Below, piece after piece: positions 54,691-63,585 of a stretch of DNA of 64,000 bases. Below the pieces are notes generated by a model. The model was not told the DNA's origin, did no database searches, and worked only from the letters and a program-made list of their open reading frames with translations. The stretch covers positions 124,001 to 188,000 of the forward strand of contig NZ_JAPFGA010000003.1 of the NCBI RefSeq assembly GCF_026241135.1. Direction: 5' to 3'. The position numbers were made by a program, and so were the translations under genes. Every line of letters starts with the position of its first letter. Position 1 is the stretch's first letter. The stretch is from Galbibacter kalidii. GTDB taxonomy: Bacteria; Bacteroidota; Bacteroidia; Flavobacteriales; Flavobacteriaceae.

Positions 54691-57600
54691 ATGAAAGAAC
54701 AACTGCAAAAAGTATTATTGCTTCTTTTTTGCCTATGCATTATACAAGAAGCATGGGGGCAAAATAGAACAGTTACAGGGAAAGTTTATGACCCGGAAGG
54801 AGTTCCCCTACCAGGTGTAAATGTTTTGATCCAAGAAACTTCAAATGGTACTGTCACAGACTTTGATGGTAATTTTTCACTAGAAATACCAGAAAATGAA
54901 CAGACTACCTTAGTATTTTCTTCTCTTGGTTTTTTACAACAAGAAGTTGTAGTAGGAGATCAAACGAGTATTCAGATAACCCTTCAGACAGATATCCAAG
55001 GTCTGGATGAAGTTGTCGTAGTTGGGTACGGAAACCAAAAAAAGAGAAACCTCACGGGAGCTGTATCAACGATAGACACAAAAGTACTTGAATCAAGACC
55101 TATCACCGATGTGGGGAGAGGACTTCAAGGTACTACTCCAGGGCTGACCATCTTATCTCCCAGTGGACAGATCGGACAGAATCCCACCATCAGGCTTAGA
55201 GGAAATGTAGGGACCTTAGGAACATCGGGGGGAGCACAACCTTTAATCCTTGTTGACAACGTTGAAATACCCAACCTTCAATCCATTAATCCTGAAGATA
55301 TTCAGGATATTTCAGTTTTGAAAGATGCAGCCTCAACCTCGATATACGGAGCAAGAGGTGCTTGGGGAGTGATCTTAATTACCACCAAAAATGGAAGGAG
55401 AGAAAAAGCGCCAAGTATCAGCTATTCGAACAACTTCTCATGGGCCACTCCAACAGGAAGTCCAACTGTAGCTCCAGCGGCTGAAGGTGCCGAAATGGCA
55501 TTTGCGGCAGTGCGCAGGAGGATTCCTTCACTAGAGTCTTTTGGAGTCGTAGGCATGTATATCGATCAAACTGCCATTGACAAAATGAGAGAATGGGAGA
55601 GTCTCTATGGCGGACAAGACCTCGGTATGGAAATGGTAGCGGGACGAGATTACGAAATAAGGGACGGAAGGTTATTCTTTTATAGACCCTGGAACCCCAC
55701 CGACCTTTTTGTAAAAAAATGGGCTTTACAACAAAAACACGATGTTTCTGTCTCCGGAGGTAGTGAACACACCAACTATTACTTAGGCTTGGGGTATCTC
55801 AATCAAGGAGGAGTATACAAGACCAATCCAGACGAGTTTGAGCGTTACAACTTGAACTTAAGTATAAATACTAGTGTAACAGACTGGTTGGATATCCGAG
55901 CCAAGGTGTTGCATACAAATTCGCTAACCACAGAGCCTTTTAAATTCGGATCCGCAACCTATGACGCTTGGTATTACACCACTCGTTGGCCGGCATTCTA
56001 CCCTTACGGAACTGTTGATGGCAAACCCTTCAGAAACCATATCTCTGAAGTAGAGCAGGCAAAAATGAATGAAAACACAAATTCACTGTCTAGAATAAAT
56101 TTGGGTACCACCCTTACCCCTGTAAAAAATTTAGCCATTAATTTTGACTACACACACGACCGGGTTGAAGAACACGAACAACAAACAGGGGGTACGCTTT
56201 ACGCCTATAACTTTTGGGCACAAGGTGCTGATTTTTCCTATGTCCCGTATAGTAGTGCTGCCTTCGACCGCGTACAGTATAATTCCGAGTGGAGCCGCAG
56301 AAATACAGCCAAATTATACGGCATATATACAGCTACATTTGACGATGTTCATAAATTTGATTTTACCGCCGGTAGTGATATGGAAGAATATGAATATTGG
56401 TTCCACTATTCACAGCGAAGAAACCTCTTAAACCCCGATCAAGGTGAACTGGCATTAGCCACCGGAGATCAGTTTGTAGGCGGAGACAGAAACAAATGGT
56501 CAACGCTTGGTTTTTTTGCACGGGTAAATTACGCATATAAAAACAAGCTATTACTAGAAGTCAATGCGCGTTATGACGGTTCTTCTAGGCTTTCCGCAAC
56601 ACAAAATTGGGGGTATTTCCCATCGATGTCCGCAGGGTACATACTAACGGAAGAAGATTTCATGGCCTCGTTACAACCCACGCTTTCATTCTTTAAAATA
56701 CGAGGGTCTTATGGTTCGGTAGGAAATCAGAACACCTATCTCTCGAACATTTACAGAGTGATGTCTTCCTATAATTCCGGATGGCTTATCGGTGGGCAAA
56801 ACCAAGTAGCCACCGGAACACCTGGTGCACTCCCGGCTGATTTAACCTGGGAAACTGTCACTACCCTAGACCTTGGTTTTGACGCTAAATTTTTCAACAA
56901 TAAATTAGGAGTCAATTTCGATTGGTACAGAAGAAAAGTAAGTGATATGCACAGTCCCGGACTTACCCTTCCAAGTAGTTTTGGTACCTCGTCTCCTATA
57001 AGAAATTACGGGGAATTACAAACCACAGGATGGGAAGTCGCTGTAGATTTCAATCATACATTCAATAATGGATTATCAATAAATGCGGTAGCTACGCTAT
57101 CAGATTTCAAAGAAAAGGTTACCAAATATGAAAATACAACCCAGTTGATAGATTCACACTACGAAGGTAAAATGTTGGGTGAGATATGGGGATATGAAAC
57201 CGACAGGTTCTTTACAGAAGATGACTTTAATGCAGATGGAAGTTATGCCGATGGAGTTCCCAGTCAGGAGCTTTATGAAACCAACGGGTGGTTCTTCTAC
57301 GGCCCAGGTGATGTAAAATACAAAGACATCAATGGCGATGGTGTTATTGATTACGGATCCGAGACTGTGGGAGATTCGGGAGATATGAAAGTTATCGGTA
57401 ATTCCACTCCTCGCTATCAATACGGTTTCCAATTAGGAGCTGATTGGAAAGGTATTGATCTGAGTATTTTTATGCAGGGTGTTGGAAAACGTGATTTTTG
57501 GGCAAACGGCCCTGTCTTTGTACCGGGGTATCGGTATGGCGAAGGCTGGTATGAACATCAACTAGATTATTGGACTCCTGAAAACCCAAATGCGTATTAT

Positions 57601-57921
57601 CCTCGTCCAAACGACCAGCAACAATCGAGTAACGCCATGAACTTTTTACCACAAAGCAAATACCTGCTGGATATGTCATACCTGAGGATGAAAAACATCA
57701 CACTGGGATATACACTACCTGAATCGATTCTATCAAAGCAACGTATAAACAGATTAAGGATATATGTCAGTGGTGAGAATTTATTTGAATTTTCAGGTAT
57801 TCAAGTACCTATTGATCCCGAAGTCGACTATACGACTGCCGGTCTAAATGATCCGAATACTTTTGGAAGGGTCTATCCCTTTAGAAGATCATACTCCTTT
57901 GGAGTTCAACTAACATTTTAA
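54691..57921 (+). CDS. SusC/RagA family TonB-dependent outer-membrane transporter (second)
   Basis: 1076 aa. Signal peptide (LLLLFCLCIIQEAWG), CarboxypepD_reg-like domain (GKVYDPEGVPLPGVNVLI), TonB-box-like DEVVVVGYGNQKKRN, plug with DISVLKDAASTSIYGARGA, and a large barrel ending in SFGVQLTF. Longer than the first SusC by about 100 residues. It imports oligosaccharides with the SusD encoded 18 bp downstream. Confidence 0.96.
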   Translation: MKEQLQKVLLLLFCLCIIQEAWGQNRTVTGKVYDPEGVPLPGVNVLIQETSNGTVTDFDGNFSLEIPENEQTTLVFSSLGFLQQEVVVGDQTSIQITLQTDIQGLDEVVVVGYGNQKKRNLTGAVSTIDTKVLESRPITDVGRGLQGTTPGLTILSPSGQIGQNPTIRLRGNVGTLGTSGGAQPLILVDNVEIPNLQSINPEDIQDISVLKDAASTSIYGARGAWGVILITTKNGRREKAPSISYSNNFSWATPTGSPTVAPAAEGAEMAFAAVRRRIPSLESFGVVGMYIDQTAIDKMREWESLYGGQDLGMEMVAGRDYEIRDGRLFFYRPWNPTDLFVKKWALQQKHDVSVSGGSEHTNYYLGLGYLNQGGVYKTNPDEFERYNLNLSINTSVTDWLDIRAKVLHTNSLTTEPFKFGSATYDAWYYTTRWPAFYPYGTVDGKPFRNHISEVEQAKMNENTNSLSRINLGTTLTPVKNLAINFDYTHDRVEEHEQQTGGTLYAYNFWAQGADFSYVPYSSAAFDRVQYNSEWSRRNTAKLYGIYTATFDDVHKFDFTAGSDMEEYEYWFHYSQRRNLLNPDQGELALATGDQFVGGDRNKWSTLGFFARVNYAYKNKLLLEVNARYDGSSRLSATQNWGYFPSMSAGYILTEEDFMASLQPTLSFFKIRGSYGSVGNQNTYLSNIYRVMSSYNSGWLIGGQNQVATGTPGALPADLTWETVTTLDLGFDAKFFNNKLGVNFDWYRRKVSDMHSPGLTLPSSFGTSSPIRNYGELQTTGWEVAVDFNHTFNNGLSINAVATLSDFKEKVTKYENTTQLIDSHYEGKMLGEIWGYETDRFFTEDDFNADGSYADGVPSQELYETNGWFFYGPGDVKYKDINGDGVIDYGSETVGDSGDMKVIGNSTPRYQYGFQLGADWKGIDLSIFMQGVGKRDFWANGPVFVPGYRYGEGWYEHQLDYWTPENPNAYYPRPNDQQQSSNAMNFLPQSKYLLDMSYLRMKNITLGYTLPESILSKQRINRLRIYVSGENLFEFSGIQVPIDPEVDYTTAGLNDPNTFGRVYPFRRSYSFGVQLTF

Positions 57922-57939
57922 ACTTAAAAATCAGTAACG

Positions 57940-59646
57940 ATGAAAATAAAAAATAAAATATTGATTCTTTTCCTGAGTGTTACTGCACTAGTAGGATGTG
58001 AAAAGGATTTTTTGGAAGTCCCTCCGCAAGATTTACTTGTAGATGAGACCTATTGGTCCAATGAAGGGAACGTAAGAACATTTGCCTTTGGGTTTTACAC
58101 AGGTTATTTTACTGGTTATGGATCAGGATATGCATGGGGACAGTATTTCTCAGGCCAGGCGTTAAATGATGATTTTGCTCCTTCAAACCCTCCCCGATTT
58201 ACACAACAGGTACCTTCCTCTGGAGGAGGCTGGTCTTTTGCATGGGTGAGAAAAGCCAATATCTTTATCAATCGAGTTCAAACCGTTCCCATGGAGCAAG
58301 AGCCCATTGAACATTGGACGGGCATTGGGCGATTTTTTAGGGGTCTTGAATACCACGACCTTGTAAATAGATTTGGAGATATTCCTTATTATGATCAGGA
58401 ATTATCAGAAAATGAAACGGAGCTACTTTACAAAAAAAGAGATGACAGGACATTTGTAATGGATAAAGTTTTAGAAGACTTTCAATATGCAGCGACCCAT
58501 GTTAGAGCCTCTGTAGACAACAATGGACTCGAGGTCAATAAATATGTGGTTCTTGCTTATATGTCCCGTATATTTCTTTTTGAAGGAACCTGGCAAAAAT
58601 ATCACGAGAATAATAATGCTAAGGCCTCTGAATATCTGGAAGCAGCTAAATGGGCTGCAGATCAAGTGATGAGTTCAGGAAATTATTCCCTGGGTGATTA
58701 TCGCGAAGTCTTTAACTCCCTAAGCCTCTCTTCAAACCCCGAAGTGATATTGTACAGAGAATATGAGCCAGGCTTGTTAACCCATGCTTTAAATAGTTAT
58801 AACAACAAAGAGCCACAAACCGGTGTATCTCGAGATGCTATGGAAACTTACCTGGCCTCAGATGGGCTTCCTATAACCCTTTCGCCCTTGTATCAAGGGG
58901 ATGATGGTATAGAAAATGTAATGACCGACAGAGATCTGAGGATGCATGAAACTTTTGTTCCCTATGAGCTAAGGATTGACGGTATAGCCTCCAACTATTC
59001 GACAACCGCTTATGCCACTCACAAGTTTCTCAATGAAGAAATAAAAGATGATCCAGTAGGAAGTTCTAACCTCAATCCAACAGACGCTCCTATAATAAGA
59101 TACGGAGAGGTTTTAGTCAATTATGCTGAAGCCGCCGCCGAGCTGGCTACTGTTGGAGGAGCGGCATTCACTCAACAAGATTTAGATAAATCAATCAACG
59201 TTCTCAGAGATAGAGGATCCATCCCTCACCTCCAGGTCATGGGAGACTCTCCTGCCGTAGGTGGAGTTGTTTATGATGATCCCGATAGAGATCCAGATGT
59301 TTCGTCCATAATTTGGGAAATAAGAAGGGAAAGAAGGACAGAGCTCATGATGGAAGGGTTTAGACTTGATGACCTTAGAAGGTGGAAAAAACTTGAATAT
59401 GTTGACATGGTAACCCATCCAGAAATCAATAATGGTGCATGGATTCGAAAATCGGACTATCCGGAAACCGATCTGGAATCCATGACGCTGACCAATGGAG
59501 AAGAAGGATATATCATACCGGCTTCCGCAGCAGAATCTTTGAGAACATTTGATGATCCCAGGGTCTATTTGAGTCCGATTCCTTTAGATCAAATAACCTT
59601 GTATCAAGATAACGGAGTAGAGTTGGAACAAAATCCAGGATGGTAA
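57940..59646 (+). CDS. SusD/RagB family glycan-binding lipoprotein (second)
   Basis: 568 aa. Lipoprotein signal MKIKNKILILFLSVTALVGC. SusD blocks: WVRKANIFINRVQTV, FFRGLEYHDLVNRFGDIPYY, and the C-terminal VLVNYAEAAAEL plus IRRERRTELMMEGFRLDDL. Pairs with the SusC above. The terminator-like hairpin following separates it from the GHL10 gene. Confidence 0.96.
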   Translation: MKIKNKILILFLSVTALVGCEKDFLEVPPQDLLVDETYWSNEGNVRTFAFGFYTGYFTGYGSGYAWGQYFSGQALNDDFAPSNPPRFTQQVPSSGGGWSFAWVRKANIFINRVQTVPMEQEPIEHWTGIGRFFRGLEYHDLVNRFGDIPYYDQELSENETELLYKKRDDRTFVMDKVLEDFQYAATHVRASVDNNGLEVNKYVVLAYMSRIFLFEGTWQKYHENNNAKASEYLEAAKWAADQVMSSGNYSLGDYREVFNSLSLSSNPEVILYREYEPGLLTHALNSYNNKEPQTGVSRDAMETYLASDGLPITLSPLYQGDDGIENVMTDRDLRMHETFVPYELRIDGIASNYSTTAYATHKFLNEEIKDDPVGSSNLNPTDAPIIRYGEVLVNYAEAAAELATVGGAAFTQQDLDKSINVLRDRGSIPHLQVMGDSPAVGGVVYDDPDRDPDVSSIIWEIRRERRTELMMEGFRLDDLRRWKKLEYVDMVTHPEINNGAWIRKSDYPETDLESMTLTNGEEGYIIPASAAESLRTFDDPRVYLSPIPLDQITLYQDNGVELEQNPGW

Positions 59647-59682
59647 AGGGTCTGGAAAAATAATTAGAATTAAAAACTAGTT

Positions 59683-59720
59683 AAAGTTCTTCAAGATGAC
59701 CTCTTGAAGAACTTTTTTAA
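59683..59720 (+). terminator. Strong hairpin between susD2 and the GHL10 gene
   Basis: AAAGTTCTTCAAGA (59683-59696) faces TCTTGAAGAACTTT (59702-59715) with a 5-base loop and a T run after it. A perfect 14-bp stem. It either ends the susC-susD transcript or lets a fraction through to the hydrolase gene. Confidence 0.85.
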
Positions 59721-59734
59721 TATATTTTTAAGTC

Positions 59735-61282
59735 ATGAAACAATTTCTTCCATATATAATTTTCATCTTTCTATTGGGGGCGTGCAAATCTGCGGATCAT
59801 CGAGCGTATTACAATAAAGATCAAGGTATAAATTATACTTCTAAAAATGGGGACACTAAAAAGTGGGACCCCGGGGCTCCTTTTAACATAGAAGAATTTA
59901 GGGCTGCTTGGGTGGCCACCGTAGCTAACATCAGTTGGCCAAGCAAACCCGGACTTCCCGTAGATGAACAAAAAGAAGAGGCCTTGAAATTATTGGATTA
60001 TTTGTCTGATCATAATTTTAATGCCGTTATCCTTCAAGTACGCCCACAAGCAGACGCCCTCTACGACAGTAAGATAGAACCCTGGTCATACTATTTAACC
60101 GGAGAGCAAGGCAAAGCACCTGTGCCCTACTACGATCCCTTGAATTTTTGGATTGACGAAGCCCACAAAAGAGGCTTGGAATTACATGCATGGTTGAATC
60201 CGTACAGGGCACACCATACTACAGGAAAGGAAATAAGTGACCAATCTCTTGTAAAAACACACCCTGAATTGGTCGTTAGATTGGAAAACGGCATGTGGTG
60301 GATGGATCCCGCACGGGAAGAAACCAAAAAACATTCATTGTCGGTTGTAAAAGATATTGTTGAAAGATATAATGTTGACGGAATTCACTTTGATGATTAT
60401 TTCTACCCTTATGAATCCTACAACAACGATAAAGACTTTCCCGATGAGATCAGTTGGAAATACTATAAAATATCAGGAGGAAAACTTTCAAAAAGTGATT
60501 GGAGACGGGAAAATGTAAATAGTTTTATCAAAGCTGTTTACAAAACGATAAAGGAGACAAAACCTTATGTGAAATTTGGTATCAGTCCGTTTGGAATTTG
60601 GCGTCCGGGTCATCCGGAATCTGTTGTTGGATTTGACCAATACAACAAATTATATGCCGACGCTAAACTATGGTTAAACAAAGGTTATGTGGATTATTTC
60701 ACACCACAACTCTACTGGCAGATCAACAAAAAGGGACAAAGTTTCCCTGAATTACTGGGATGGTGGCAAAGGGAAAACAATAATAAGCGCCATTTATGGC
60801 CAGGTATTAAAGTGGATTTGGGTGGAGGCGAAAAAAATGCTGATGAAACCATTAATCAAATTATGATTACCCGTGGTATATTGCCAGAAAGCAAAGGGAG
60901 CATTCATTGGAGTATTGGACCTTTAGTAAAATACGACACCCTATCCAACAGTTTAAAAAACGGACCTTACTCAAAAAAGGTATTGGTTCCAACAAGTCCG
61001 TGGCTTGACAATATCCCTCCTGAATCACCTAAAGTAAAAACCAAATCTATTGAAAATGAGCTTGAAATTGAATGGAGTAACTCAAAGAAAGAAGATGTAT
61101 TCAGCTGGATCGTTTATTTTAAATACGAACAAAAAAACTGGGATTATACGATAATCAATAAAGAACAAGATTCACACCATCTACCATTAAAAACTGATGA
61201 CAAACCACTTGTAAAAATAGCTGTATCAGCAGTTGACAGAACAGGAAATCAGAGTAGGTTTATGGAAATCGATATACAATAA
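59735..61282 (+). CDS. GHL10 (DUF187/YngK, DigH-like) glycosyl-hydrolase lipoprotein
   Basis: 515 aa. Lipoprotein signal MKQFLPYIIFIFLLGAC. The TIM-barrel GHL10 domain is recognised from EEFRAAWVATVANISWPSKP, ILQVRPQADALYDSKIEPWS, ELHAWLNPYRAHH, GIHFDDYFYPYE and KFGISPFGIWRPGH; a C-terminal ~85-residue Fn3-like domain follows. The E. coli homologue DigH (YddW) cleaves denuded peptidoglycan strands. Here it sits with SusCD and a GlcNAc kinase, so action on GlcNAc-containing glycan is plausible. Confidence 0.88.
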   Translation: MKQFLPYIIFIFLLGACKSADHRAYYNKDQGINYTSKNGDTKKWDPGAPFNIEEFRAAWVATVANISWPSKPGLPVDEQKEEALKLLDYLSDHNFNAVILQVRPQADALYDSKIEPWSYYLTGEQGKAPVPYYDPLNFWIDEAHKRGLELHAWLNPYRAHHTTGKEISDQSLVKTHPELVVRLENGMWWMDPAREETKKHSLSVVKDIVERYNVDGIHFDDYFYPYESYNNDKDFPDEISWKYYKISGGKLSKSDWRRENVNSFIKAVYKTIKETKPYVKFGISPFGIWRPGHPESVVGFDQYNKLYADAKLWLNKGYVDYFTPQLYWQINKKGQSFPELLGWWQRENNNKRHLWPGIKVDLGGGEKNADETINQIMITRGILPESKGSIHWSIGPLVKYDTLSNSLKNGPYSKKVLVPTSPWLDNIPPESPKVKTKSIENELEIEWSNSKKEDVFSWIVYFKYEQKNWDYTIINKEQDSHHLPLKTDDKPLVKIAVSAVDRTGNQSRFMEIDIQ

Positions 61283-61401
61283 AAGCAAAAGAATCAACTA
61301 CCACGAGGGCATACCTAAAAGGTGATCAAACGAATTTATTTTAGTTTATTTCGACAGAGAGAATTCCGAGAAATTTGCCCGAAAGTACGGTAAAGCTCAT
61401 T

Positions 61402-61482
61402 ATGGAAGAATTCAGACTCAAATGGAACGGAAATTGTCAGGACTTCAAAGTGAAGACTGAAAATGAATTTGTTAGGTTTTAA
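61402..61482 (+). pseudogene. Possible short ORF or gene remnant
   Basis: An ATG frame of 26 codons (MEEFRLKWNGNCQDF onward) in the 212-bp gap after GHL10, and another open frame just before it (KFARKYGKAHYGRIQTQ). Both look protein-like but belong to no family I recognise and are too short to judge. Could be decayed coding DNA or chance. Confidence 0.25.
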
Positions 61483-61494
61483 ATTATCTTTTGT

Positions 61495-61932
61495 TTAAAG
61501 TTTCATTCGTAACAATGGATAATCCCTTCCCTGATCGTCTTTGTCTGTTCTTTCATAAGCTTTAAAACCATATTTTTGATAGAATGCAACTGCCTTGGTG
61601 TTTTGCTCGTTTACATCTACTTTATCGGCATTTAGTTTTGAAACAGCAAAGTCCAATAGCTTTTTTCCAAGCCCTTTTCCTAAGTATTCGGGCGATAGGA
61701 AAAGCATTTCTACTTTCCGATCGACTACACCAATAAATCCAATAACTTTGCTATTTTCAAGCATGCAACAAACCTCAAAAGCATTAAAATCAATACTTTG
61801 AACAAGCTCTTTGATATCTTGAAAGTCTGATGGATTTAAAAAATCGTGGGTAGCCAAAACAGATTGCTCCCAAACTACAAGAAGCGCTTCCCTGTATTTA
61901 TCGGTGTATTTTACTATTTGAATGTTTTTCAT
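61495..61932 (-). CDS. GNAT N-acetyltransferase
   Basis: 145 aa from the ATG at 61932 (MKNIQIVKYTDKYREALL). A start at 61971 would overlap the upstream gene by 32 bp and is not favoured. Acetyl-CoA loop: LSPEYLGKGLGKKLLD near residue 80; then VNEQNTKAVAFYQKYGFKAY, the usual GNAT C-terminal block. It resembles YjaB/PA4026-like enzymes with unknown substrate. Seven bases after the upstream gene's stop, so likely an operon of two. Confidence 0.87.
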   Translation of the reverse strand: MKNIQIVKYTDKYREALLVVWEQSVLATHDFLNPSDFQDIKELVQSIDFNAFEVCCMLENSKVIGFIGVVDRKVEMLFLSPEYLGKGLGKKLLDFAVSKLNADKVDVNEQNTKAVAFYQKYGFKAYERTDKDDQGRDYPLLRMKL

Positions 61933-61939
61933 GCGTAAT

Positions 61940-62353
61940 TTAGATATTAAAAGGCAATAAATCGGGTTCAATATATTCCTTTTTGGCTCTTTCAGAAAAA
62001 ATGTTTATCCCGTAATGAGTGTCCATGAGTTCCTTGAAATGGTATTTGAGCCTAGGGTGTCTGCTTATGAACATTTCAAATGTATCAAAATTTGCTTTCA
62101 GTATAAAATGATAGACTGCCTTAACGGCAGCTACGGTCAATGTTTTGTTGAATTTGCCTGTCGCCCCTAAATGTGTCACATAATTGTTTAGTTGTGTGCA
62201 AACACTCTCTATCGCTTGCTCAATGCCATACTTGTTAATGTTTATCCAAGCAAGCCTGAGGTGGGCTTCGTGGCTAAACAACTCAGGGGCGAGTTGACAG
62301 TTTTTAAACTGTTGTTCAAATTCCAAATCGGTTAATTGAAAATGATTTTCCAT
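61940..62353 (-). CDS. Conserved hypothetical protein (137 aa)
   Basis: All-helical in appearance, with the FSHEAHLRLAWININKYG segment near residue 27, which recurs in a widespread small family whose function I do not know. Later KTLTVAAVKAVYHFI and ISRHPRLKYHF. No signal peptide. First gene of a pair with the GNAT gene. The 237 bp upstream hold nothing I can name. Confidence 0.65.
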   Translation of the reverse strand: MENHFQLTDLEFEQQFKNCQLAPELFSHEAHLRLAWININKYGIEQAIESVCTQLNNYVTHLGATGKFNKTLTVAAVKAVYHFILKANFDTFEMFISRHPRLKYHFKELMDTHYGINIFSERAKKEYIEPDLLPFNI

Positions 62354-62590
62354 ATTATTATTATTTGTGGTTTTGTATGTATTTAATGGGCTTTACACTA
62401 TCCTGCATCAATTTTGGAATGTTGACTTCGGATGTTTTATAGACAAAAAAATTGTTTTGTTACTTCTTAAATTTCTTCCCTTTGTACTCTTTTGAATTTT
62501 TGTCATCATAAACCATTATGTTGATATGGCAACCATATTAAGATGGCATAAATAACTCTTTATAAAACACAAACAATGAAATACATAACG

Positions 62591-63343
62591 CTATATATCC
62601 AAAACCTTTTTTAAGTTTTTTTCTGCTATAAAATTAGAACTATATATACCAATTATCATTCCTGTTAATGATATCCCTGTAAAACTAAGTAACAATGTCC
62701 AGTCAACATCAATATTACCTATATCTCCAATAAACCCTATAAAGGATTTTATTGCGATAATCAATAACGATGTTACAATAGCTTTTTTAATGGGCAATTT
62801 TAGAAACACAACCAGCACGGGGACAATCATAAAGCCACCTCCGGTACCTGTAATCCCGGTTACCAATCCTATACCCATACTCAGCAACAGGACATAAAAA
62901 AGTTTGTTTTTTTGATCTGAAGATCTTGATAATTTCACTTTTTCATCCGTAATCATAAAATAAGCGGCCGTTACCAACAAAATACCAAAAAGTACCATTA
63001 TTGCTAGGTCACGTGTAACCGTAATATCACTTATTCTCAGTAATTCATCCGGGATGGAAGGCAACAAAAACTTCCGTACAACAAACATGGTTATAAAAAT
63101 GGGCAGGGCAAAAAATGTGGTCAATTGCCAATCTATTTTCCCTGTCTTTGTCTTGAGCAACACCCCTGCCAAAGCGGAAACCCCTACCACAAATAAGGAA
63201 TATGTTGTGGTGGAATACATGTTCATTAAAAACAGGTAGCTAAAAACAGGGACTGCTATAACCGAACCCCCGCAACCTGTAATTCCCATAATTGTTCCAA
63301 TAACAAACGCTCCCAAATACCCTATACACTGTAATATTTCCAT
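62591..63343 (-). CDS. TauE/SafE family sulfite/anion exporter
   Basis: 250 aa, about eight membrane segments. The two half-repeats each carry the family glycine motif: GTIMGITGCGGSVIAVPVF near residue 16 and GLVTGITGTGGGFMIVPVL near residue 160. The family moves sulfite, taurine-derived organosulfonates or other anions across the inner membrane. Stands 247 bp from a DsrE-like gene, which may hint at sulfur metabolism, but a MITE-like repeat lies between. Confidence 0.9.
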   Translation of the reverse strand: MEILQCIGYLGAFVIGTIMGITGCGGSVIAVPVFSYLFLMNMYSTTTYSLFVVGVSALAGVLLKTKTGKIDWQLTTFFALPIFITMFVVRKFLLPSIPDELLRISDITVTRDLAIMVLFGILLVTAAYFMITDEKVKLSRSSDQKNKLFYVLLLSMGIGLVTGITGTGGGFMIVPVLVVFLKLPIKKAIVTSLLIIAIKSFIGFIGDIGNIDVDWTLLLSFTGISLTGMIIGIYSSNFIAEKNLKKVLDI

Positions 63344-63391
63344 TAATAATCTTACTAATAAATTATTCCCTTTTTTTCAATGAAATCCCAG

Positions 63392-63541
63392 GGGCTGTCT
63401 AAAAAGCTGCAAATTCAGATGTCATACAAAGCAATGTCATGCTGAGCCTGTCGAAGCACAATCGAAGTATAATTTATTGGAGTTCAATATGTCTTCGACA
63501 AGCCCAGACTGACAAATCAAATTCACCTAGGGCTTTTTAGA
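63392..63541. repeat. MITE-like palindromic repeat, copy 5
   Basis: Ends GGCTGTCTAAAAAGCTG and GGGCTTTTTAG; interior CATGCTGAGCCTGTCGAAGC and facing GTCTTCGACAAGCCCAGACT. The right terminal repeat is cut short compared with copies 1, 2 and 4. Between the TauE gene and the partial gene at the window end. Confidence 0.83.
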
Positions 63542-63585
63542 ATTCAGCCTGATAAGAATTTCTTTATTCTATCTGAAAAAATGTT

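Noticed and set aside
6838-63541. Repeats considered as a CRISPR array or as attachment sites
   Set aside because: Copies are tens of kilobases apart, palindromic and variable; there are no spacers, cas genes, or integrase.
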